Source: Solimonas soli DSM 21787 (GTDB taxonomy: Bacteria; Pseudomonadota; Gammaproteobacteria; Nevskiales; Nevskiaceae). Taken from it: DNA of 40,170 bases. Both the position numbers and the translations under genes were made by a program. How positions within the stretch are numbered: position 1 is the stretch's first letter; the number at the start of each line of letters is the position of its first letter. The DNA is taken from contig NZ_AXDW01000024.1 in assembly GCF_000474945.1 (NCBI RefSeq), positions 1 to 40,170 of the forward strand, written 5' to 3'. The notes under the pieces were generated by a model that saw only the letters and a list, made by a program, of their open reading frames with translations, had not been told where the DNA came from and searched no databases. Below are positions 34,532 to 40,170 of this stretch, piece after piece.

Positions 34532-36799
34532 TCAGCCGCGCGGCATCGCCGCCAGCGTTTCGTCGACCGCCTTGCGCACGCGCTCGAGCTCGCGCCGCGC
34601 CGCCGGACCCTTCTTCAGCGATTCGGCGCTGCGCAGCCATTCCTCGACGGCGGCGGTCGTCTGGCGCAGCTGCGCGAGGTGATAGAACGCCGCGGTGCCG
34701 CGCAAGGTGTGCGCGGCGTCGCGCGCCTGGTCGAGCTTGCCGGTGCCGAAGGCGCGCTCCAGCTCGGCGAACTGCAGCGGCAGCTCCTCGCGCAGCAAGG
34801 CCAGCAATTCCGGGTCCTGCGCCAGCTTGGCAGCGGGGTGGCTCGGTTTCTGCAGCAGCGGCGCCAGCGCGGCGAGCAGCTGCGCTTCGTCGAAGGGCTT
34901 GATCAGCACCGCGTCGGCGCCGGCGTCGAGAAAGGCCTGGCGCTCCTCCGGTTCCAGGTGCGCGCTGACGGCGAGGATGCAGCAGCGCTTGCCGTCCGCT
35001 TCGGTGTCGCGGATCGAGCGCGCGCAGTCCGGGCCGTCGAGGCGCGGCATGTGCGCGTCGAGCAGGACGATGTCCGGGCGCGCGGCGTGCCAGCGGTCGA
35101 GCGCTTCGCGGCCGTCGGCCGCCTCGCTGGTCTGCAGGCCGAGATGTGCGCACAGCGCGGCGATGTAGCGCCGGTTGGCGAGATTGTTGTCGGCGATCAG
35201 CGCGCGCCGGCCGGCGAGCGGCAGCGCGGTCGGGCGCTCGGCGCGCAGGCGCTGCGCGAGGTCCTCGTAGAGCTGCTTGCGCGTCACCGACTTCGGGTGC
35301 ACCAGCGCCGCGCCGGCCTGGCGGATGCGCTCGAGCAGCGGCGGCGACACGGAATTGACGAGCACCACGGTCGTCGTCGTGCCGCGGCTGCGCGACAGCA
35401 GGTCGCGGATGACCGGCCGCTCGATGTCCTGCGCCATCAGGCCCAGCACCACCAGCGCGGGCCGGCGCTCGACGGCGGTGTTGAACAGCGCTTCGGCGAG
35501 CGCCTCGGCCGATTCGAAGCCGTCGACCGACAGGCCCCAGAACTCGAACCAGTGCAGCCAGGCGAGACGCGCCGCGGCGTGCGGCTCGTAAAGCCAGACG
35601 CGATGCGTGCCGAGCGGCTCGTCGTCGTGCGGCACCGACTCCTCGGCGGCGATCAGCTTGAACGGCAGCAGGACGCTGAAGGTCGAGCCCTTGCCGACCT
35701 CGCTCTCCAGGCTGATTTCGCCGCCCATCAGTTCGGCGAGCTTGCGCGAGATCGACAGGCCGAGGCCGGAACTGCCGACCTGGCTGCCGCCGATCTGGCG
35801 GAACGGCTGGAACAGGCGCTCGCGCGCTTCCGCGGCGATGCCGATGCCGCTGTCGGTCACCGCGAAGCGCAGCCAGCTGCGGCCGGCCTCGTCGCGTTCG
35901 CCCATCACGCGCAGCACGACGCCGCCGCGGTGGGTGTACTTGATGGCGTTCGACAGCAGGTTGGTGAGGATCTGGCGCAGGCGCTGGCTGTCGCCGCGCA
36001 GCTCGCGCGGCACGTCGTGGTAGATGATGCGCACCAGCTCGAGCTCCTTCTCGTAGGCCAGCGGCGCCAGCAGCGCCGTGGTGCTTTCGACCACGTCGTA
36101 GAGATCGAAGCGCAGCTCGTCGAGCTTGAGGCGGCCGGCCTCGATGCGGCTCCAGTCGAGCAGGTCGTTGATCATCGTCAGCAGCGCGCGCGCCGACTTG
36201 TCGAGCGTGTCGAGGTGCTGGCGCTGCTCGTGGTCGAGGTGCGTGCGGCGCAGGAGATCGGCGTAGCCGAGAATGCCGGTCAGCGGCGTGCGCAGCTCGT
36301 GCGACATGCTGGCCAGGCGCTCGCTCTGCGCGCGCAGCTCGTCCTGTTCGCGGGCCGCGGCGTTGCGCAGCATCTGGCTCTGCGCGGCGTACTGGTCGCG
36401 CTCGCGCTTGAGGCGCTGGGTCTGCTCGGCGAGGCGGGCATCGAAATCCGCGTGCAGCTCGGCGTAGCGCTGCGCGACACGGTTGACGTCGCGCGCCAGC
36501 TCGCCGGCCAGGCCGCCGAGATTCTCGGGCGCGCGCACCTCGAGGCGCCCGCGGCCGATATCCTGCAGGGCGAGGCCGATGAGGCCGAGCGCGCGCCGCA
36601 CCGAGCGGAAACTGACCACGGCGAGGCCGGCGCCGGCGAAGGCGATGCTGAGCCCGAGCATCACGCGCAGCGCGTAGGGAATCTGCATCGGCCCGATCCA
36701 GGTCGTCAGCGCCACGACCAGGACGATGCCGGTCAGGGCGCCGAAGGCCCAGCTGCCCGGCAGCAGGCGGCGGCTATAGCGGCGTCCGGTCTGCGGCAA
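34532..36799 (-). CDS. BarA/GacS-like hybrid sensor histidine kinase
   Basis: 755 residues from TTG 36799, with GAGGGGG 8 nt upstream. Order: two membrane helices (17-37 and 44-64) with only a few residues between, HAMP-like and coiled-coil region 65-165, HisKA with His167 (SMSHELRTP), HATPase (N box near 280, GIGI 318, GLGL 345), a degenerate receiver 398-515 with Gly (VVLGLM) where phospho-Asp is expected, a true receiver with Asp581 (LLDAHMP), and an HPt domain with His697 (AHTLRGTAAF). It would feed a GacA/UvrY-type regulator controlling Csr small RNAs. The large periplasmic sensor of BarA is missing. It is divergent from cysM, as gacS is in pseudomonads. Confidence 0.9.
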   Translation of the reverse strand: MPQTGRRYSRRLLPGSWAFGALTGIVLVVALTTWIGPMQIPYALRVMLGLSIAFAGAGLAVVSFRSVRRALGLIGLALQDIGRGRLEVRAPENLGGLAGELARDVNRVAQRYAELHADFDARLAEQTQRLKRERDQYAAQSQMLRNAAAREQDELRAQSERLASMSHELRTPLTGILGYADLLRRTHLDHEQRQHLDTLDKSARALLTMINDLLDWSRIEAGRLKLDELRFDLYDVVESTTALLAPLAYEKELELVRIIYHDVPRELRGDSQRLRQILTNLLSNAIKYTHRGGVVLRVMGERDEAGRSWLRFAVTDSGIGIAAEARERLFQPFRQIGGSQVGSSGLGLSISRKLAELMGGEISLESEVGKGSTFSVLLPFKLIAAEESVPHDDEPLGTHRVWLYEPHAAARLAWLHWFEFWGLSVDGFESAEALAEALFNTAVERRPALVVLGLMAQDIERPVIRDLLSRSRGTTTTVVLVNSVSPPLLERIRQAGAALVHPKSVTRKQLYEDLAQRLRAERPTALPLAGRRALIADNNLANRRYIAALCAHLGLQTSEAADGREALDRWHAARPDIVLLDAHMPRLDGPDCARSIRDTEADGKRCCILAVSAHLEPEERQAFLDAGADAVLIKPFDEAQLLAALAPLLQKPSHPAAKLAQDPELLALLREELPLQFAELERAFGTGKLDQARDAAHTLRGTAAFYHLAQLRQTTAAVEEWLRSAESLKKGPAARRELERVRKAVDETLAAMPRG

Positions 36800-36817
36800 A
36801 AAGCGGTCCCCCTCGCG

Positions 36818-36823
36818 TAAAAT
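36818..36823 (+). promoter_or_regulatory. Possible -10 box for cysM
   Basis: TAAAAT lies 7 nt before the cysM ATG in a 31-bp divergent gap. A start site 6-8 nt downstream would fall on or next to the ATG, so the mRNA could be leaderless. No -35 match and no Shine-Dalgarno are seen. Confidence 0.35.
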
Positions 36824-36830
36824 TCAACGG

Positions 36831-37721
36831 ATGACCTATCCGACTCTGGCCGATTTTATCGGCAATACGCCGCTTGCCCAGCTCAAGCGCCTGCCCGGCC
36901 TTGGCAACAATACGCTGTTGGTGAAGCTGGAGGGCAACAATCCGGCCGGTTCGGTCAAGGACCGGCCGGCCTACTCGATGATCCGCCGCGCCGAGGAGCG
37001 CGGCGAGATCAAGCCGGGCGACGTGCTGATCGAGGCGACCAGCGGCAATACCGGCATCGCCCTGGCGATGGCGGCGACCGTCAAGGGCTACCGGATGGTG
37101 CTGATCATGCCCGAGCACCTCTCGGTCGAGCGTCGCGCGGTGATGAAGGCCTTCGGCGCCGAGGTGATCCTGGTCAGCAAGGAAGAGGGCATGGAAGGCG
37201 CGCGCGACCTCGCGCTGAAGATGCAGGCCGAGGGGCGCGGCAAGGTGCTCGACCAGTTCGGCAACCCCGACAATCCGCGCGCGCACTACGAGACGACGGC
37301 GCCGGAGATCTGGAAGGCGACGCAGGGCCGCATCACGCATTTCGTCTCCGCCATGGGCACCACCGGCACGATCATGGGCTGCTCGCGCTACTTCAAGGAA
37401 CAGAATCCCGATCTGCAGGTGATCGGCGTGCAGCCGGACGGCGAATCGTCGATTCCCGGCATCCGCAAGTGGCCGGAAGCCTATCTGCCGACGATCTTCG
37501 AGCGCGCGCGCGTCGATCGCGTCATTGAGGTCACGAGCAAGGACGCCGAGGACACCATGCGCCTGGCAGGCACCGTCGAAGGTCTGTTCTGCGGACCTTC
37601 GTCCGGCGGCGCGCTGTGGGCGGCGCTGCAGCTGTGCAAGCAGGTCGAGAACGCGACGATCGTCAGCATCGTCTGCGACCGCGGCGACCGCTACATCTCG
37701 ACCGGCGTGTTTCCCTCGTGA
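36831..37721 (+). CDS. cysM: Cysteine synthase B (O-acetylserine sulfhydrylase)
   Basis: 296 residues, a PLP enzyme making cysteine from O-acetylserine and sulfide or thiosulfate. The PLP lysine is Lys43 in AGSVKDRPA. TSGNTG binds the substrate, GTTGT the PLP phosphate, and GPSSGGALWA is near the C-terminus. MPEHLSVERR and the 296-residue length favour CysM over CysK. Its TGA overlaps the next gene as GTGA. Confidence 0.94.
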   Translation: MTYPTLADFIGNTPLAQLKRLPGLGNNTLLVKLEGNNPAGSVKDRPAYSMIRRAEERGEIKPGDVLIEATSGNTGIALAMAATVKGYRMVLIMPEHLSVERRAVMKAFGAEVILVSKEEGMEGARDLALKMQAEGRGKVLDQFGNPDNPRAHYETTAPEIWKATQGRITHFVSAMGTTGTIMGCSRYFKEQNPDLQVIGVQPDGESSIPGIRKWPEAYLPTIFERARVDRVIEVTSKDAEDTMRLAGTVEGLFCGPSSGGALWAALQLCKQVENATIVSIVCDRGDRYISTGVFPS

Positions 37722-38500
37722 GCTTCCGCGAACCGGTGCTGGTGTTCGACATCGAGACGATTCCCGATCTCGATGGCGGCCGCCGCCTGATGGACCTCGA
37801 AGGCCTCGGCGACACCGAGACCTGGTCGCTGATGCGCAGCCGCCGCCTCGCCGAACGCGGCACCGAGTTCATGCCCGCGCACCTGCAGCGCGTCGTCGCG
37901 ATCTCGGTCGCGCTGCGCAGCGGCGACACCTTCAAGTGCTGGTCGATCGGCGACGAGAGCGCGGAAGAGGGCGAGCTGATCCAGCGCTTCTTCGACGGCG
38001 TCGAGAAATACCGGCCGGTGCTGGTGTCGTGGAACGGCGGCGGCTTCGACCTGCCGGTACTGCAGTACCGCGCGCTGATCCACGGCTGCACCGCGCCGCG
38101 CTACTGGGACACCGGCTATCTCGACCGCGAGGCGAAATGGGACAACTACCTCGCGCGCTACCAGTTCCGCCATACCGATCTGATGGACGTGCTGGCGCTG
38201 TACAGCGGCCGGCAGAACGCGCCGCTGACCGAGATCGCCGTGCTGCTCGGCTTTCCCGGCAAGCTCGGCATGGACGGCTCGAAAGTCTTCGAGGCGCATC
38301 GGAAAGGTGATCTTGCCGGCATTCGCGCCTACTGCGAGACCGACGTGCTCAACACCTGGCTGGTCTACCTGCGCTTCGAGCTGATGCGCGGCCGCCTGTC
38401 ACACGAGGAGCATCAGCAGGAGGAGGAGCGCGTGCGCGCCTTCCTCGACGCCAACCCGGCGCCGCACTGGGCCGAGTTCGCCGAAGCCTGGGTCGGCTGA
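37718..38500 (+). CDS. Predicted 3'-5' exonuclease (PolB-like DEDD superfamily)
   Basis: 260 residues from GTG 37718, coupled to cysM. The exonuclease motifs of the DEDD superfamily are visible: VFDIETIPD (first Asp and Glu), WNGGGFDLPVL (second Asp) and the region GIRAYCETDVLNTWLVYL (last Asp). It is a stand-alone domain of the PF10108 type, so a nuclease on DNA or RNA is likely, but the substrate is not known. It lies between cysM and rlmD, a known arrangement in pseudomonads and relatives. Confidence 0.88.
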   Translation: MSFREPVLVFDIETIPDLDGGRRLMDLEGLGDTETWSLMRSRRLAERGTEFMPAHLQRVVAISVALRSGDTFKCWSIGDESAEEGELIQRFFDGVEKYRPVLVSWNGGGFDLPVLQYRALIHGCTAPRYWDTGYLDREAKWDNYLARYQFRHTDLMDVLALYSGRQNAPLTEIAVLLGFPGKLGMDGSKVFEAHRKGDLAGIRAYCETDVLNTWLVYLRFELMRGRLSHEEHQQEEERVRAFLDANPAPHWAEFAEAWVG

Positions 38501-38525
38501 TCCGGCCGACGCCACTCTCCACGTC

Positions 38526-39851
38526 ATGCGCAAGAAGAAACTGCCGCCGGCCGGCGAATTCACGGCCGACATCATCGACCTCGATCACGAAGGCCGCGGC
38601 TTCGCGCGCATCGACGGCAAGGCCACGTTCATCGCCGACGCGCTGCCGGGCGAGCGCGTGCGCTTCAAATACCTGCGCAGCGCGCGCGACGTCGACGAAG
38701 GGCAGTGCGTCGCGGTGGAGACGCCGTCGCCGCATCGTGTCACGCCGGCCTGCACGCACTTCGGTGTCTGCGGCGGCTGCTCGATGCAGCATCTGGCTGC
38801 GGATCAGCAGATCGTCTTCAAGCAGAAGCAGCTGCTCGATCAGCTCGAACGCAGCGGCAAGGTCGTGCCGGCCGAAGTCGCGGCGCCGATCGTCGGCCCG
38901 GTCTGGGGCTACCGCCGCCGTGCGCGGCTGGGCGTCAAGGACGTGCCGAAGAAGGGCGGCGTGCTGGTCGGCTTCCGCGAGCGCGAGTCGAGCTTTCTCG
39001 CCGCGCTGGACCGCTGCCAGGTCGTCGATCCGCGCGTCGGCCTGAAGCTGCGCGAACTCGGCGCGCTGATCGGCGGCCTGTCGATTCACCGCGCCGTGCC
39101 GCAGATCGAAGTCGCCTGCGCACAGGACGTCGTGGCGCTGGTGTTCCGCGTGCTGCAGGCGCCGAGCGAGGCCGATCGCGACGCGCTGCGCGCCTTCGCG
39201 CTGCGCGAAGGCTTCGACATCTATCTGCAGACCGGCGGTCCGGACAGCATCCGGCCGCTCGACGAGGCGAAGCGGCTGGAATATTCACCGGACGGTTCGC
39301 CGATTGCGCTGCGCTTCGAGCCGACCGATTTCATCCAGGTCAACGGCCACGTCAGCCAGCAGACGGTGAACCAGGCGCTCGACTGGCTCGAGCTGCAAGC
39401 CGGCGAGCGCGTGCTGGAGCTGTTCTGCGGCCTCGGCAATTTCTCGCTGCCGCTGGCGCGGCGCGGCGCGCAGGTGCTGGCCGTCGAAGGCGAGAGCGGC
39501 CTGGTGCAGCGCGCCCGCGAGAACGCGCGGCGCAATGGCCTCGACATCCGCTTCGAGAAGGCCGATCTGTTCCAGTCGACCGGCGACGAGTCCTGGCTGC
39601 AGCCGGCCTTCGACAAGCTGCTGCTCGATCCGCCGCGCGCCGGCGCCAAGGAGATCCTGCCGATCGTCGCCAGGCGCAAGCCGCAACGCATCGTCTACGT
39701 GTCCTGCCATCCGGGCACGCTGGCGCGCGATGCGGGGTTGCTGGTGCACGAGTTCGGCTATCGGCTGGCGCGGGCCGGCGTGATGGACATGTTTCCGCAC
39801 ACATCGCATGTGGAGAGCATGGCGCTGTTCGAGCTGGGGAAGGGGCGGTGA
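38526..39851 (+). CDS. rlmD: 23S rRNA (uracil-1939-C5) methyltransferase RlmD
   Basis: 441 residues. It methylates U1939 of 23S rRNA. The TRAM domain (about 10-65) is followed by a [4Fe-4S] cysteine cluster in CTHFGVCGGCSMQHL plus a later Cys (ALDRCQVV). The Rossmann methyltransferase domain (about 285-441) has LELFCGLGNFSLPLA for AdoMet, LLDPPRAGA, and the nucleophilic Cys in VYVSCHPGTLARD. It is the last gene of the cysM-exonuclease-rlmD run, 25 bp after the exonuclease. In relatives relA often follows, beyond the window here. Confidence 0.96.
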   Translation: MRKKKLPPAGEFTADIIDLDHEGRGFARIDGKATFIADALPGERVRFKYLRSARDVDEGQCVAVETPSPHRVTPACTHFGVCGGCSMQHLAADQQIVFKQKQLLDQLERSGKVVPAEVAAPIVGPVWGYRRRARLGVKDVPKKGGVLVGFRERESSFLAALDRCQVVDPRVGLKLRELGALIGGLSIHRAVPQIEVACAQDVVALVFRVLQAPSEADRDALRAFALREGFDIYLQTGGPDSIRPLDEAKRLEYSPDGSPIALRFEPTDFIQVNGHVSQQTVNQALDWLELQAGERVLELFCGLGNFSLPLARRGAQVLAVEGESGLVQRARENARRNGLDIRFEKADLFQSTGDESWLQPAFDKLLLDPPRAGAKEILPIVARRKPQRIVYVSCHPGTLARDAGLLVHEFGYRLARAGVMDMFPHTSHVESMALFELGKGR

Positions 39852-39897
39852 TGGCGCGCCTTTGTCTTGATCGGGCTTTTGATTTCGCCTTTGGCGA

Positions 39898-39931
39898 CTT
39901 ACTTCTCTTTGCTTGTGCAAAGAGAAGTAAG
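39898..39931 (+). terminator. Long hairpin after rlmD
   Basis: Perfect 15-bp arms 39898-39912 and 39917-39931 with loop TTGT (core ACTTCTCTTTGC / GCAAAGAGAAGT). No T-run follows on the plus strand, so it may be an RNA-end or mRNA-protecting structure rather than a simple intrinsic terminator. I recall similar hairpins recurring in Xanthomonadales-type genomes. Confidence 0.55.
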
Positions 39932-39960
39932 CAAGAGAAAGCACACCCTGAGGGCCGCAT

Positions 39961-40121
39961 CCCCGCTGTCGCGGGGAAGCCTGCGCTGCTCACGTGCTCG
40001 GGGTCGTCACCGACAGGCCATCCATGGCCTGACGGTGACTTGGCGCGCCGTCCTGGCGCGCCATCCGGCCCCGCCCACGGGGCGGGGCGTTCGCCGGGGC
40101 GGATGTCCACCGGACATCCGC
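39961..40121. repeat. String of five hairpins (REP/BIME-like block)
   Basis: CCCCGC/GCGGGG (39961-39976); a 16-bp imperfect palindrome with one A-A mismatch (40006-40039); TGGCGCGCC/GGCGCGCCA (40041-40063); CCCCGCCC/GGGCGGGG (40069-40087); GCGGATGTCC/GGACATCCGC (40099-40121). Loops are 2-5 nt. With the hairpin at 39898 there are six in 224 bp. No gene is supported in 39852-40170. Confidence 0.8.
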
Positions 40122-40170
40122 AAATCCCCGGCTCACCCCCTGCGCGCGCTGCGCTGCTCGGTGCGGCCCT

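Noticed and set aside
33422-36820. A 1132-codon plus-strand frame opposite the SDR and kinase genes
   Set aside because: The minus-strand genes have complete catalytic motifs. The plus frame has only Arg/Ala/Gln/Glu-rich text.

Overview
The window is a GC-rich chromosomal segment of a gammaproteobacterium. The order nadB / rpoE-rseA-rseB-mucD / lepA-lepB-DUF4845-rnc-era-recO-pdxJ-acpS, the pair of a BarA/GacS-type kinase beside cysM and rlmD, and TAAAAT-like -10 boxes point to the Pseudomonas-Xanthomonadales-Nevskiales part of the class. No species can be named from the sequence alone. Nearly all genes are ordinary chromosomal genes. No integrase, transposase, CRISPR array, tRNA or rRNA was seen.

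Layout. 1-2572: a REP-like hairpin, hldE, and a divergent pair (carboxymuconolactone-decarboxylase-like protein / HxlR regulator) with a clear operator between them. 2656-5819: a papain-like protease fused to an alpha/beta hydrolase, then an HDOD protein. 5880-12992: a peptide-use cluster of two secreted peptidases (S9, M28), a divergent POT-family peptide transporter and a secreted trypsin-like protease with a GlyGly-CTERM-type tail. 13083-18619: succinate dehydrogenase with an unusually full set of helpers: YgfZ (divergent), SDHAF4, sdhCDAB, a hairpin terminator, a 24-codon leader, sdhE and ygfX. 18690-19362: a YcgR-type PilZ gene broken by three lesions. 19372-20976: nadB. 21124-21395: a 272-bp structured inverted-repeat element that folds as a three-way junction and ends 2 nt before rpoE. 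21398-25534: the envelope-stress operon. 25626-32479: the lepA to acpS housekeeping run, interrupted by a 2 x 124-bp tandem repeat between rnc and era. 32476-34390: three stress-type genes on the minus strand. 34532-39851: the hybrid kinase, divergent from cysM-exonuclease-rlmD. 39898-40121: a string of hairpins.

Coupling. Many neighbours overlap at stop/start (rseA/rseB, mucD/thioredoxin-fold protein, DUF4845/rnc, rnc/era, pdxJ/acpS, cysM/exonuclease), several with GTG or TTG starts, so translational coupling is a theme.

Most unusual region. At 29372-29627 two tandem 124-bp units each restart the first 12 codons of era, run into an unrelated tail, and end with the same 8-nt ATGCATAG overlap that joins rnc to era. 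They encode two 43-residue mini-Era peptides. The two units differ at only seven positions, and in all seven the second unit has adenine. Each unit also carries a 14-nt inverted copy of the era P-loop DNA, which can close a hairpin around the era start codon. This segment and the three-way-junction element before rpoE are the best candidates for something undescribed.
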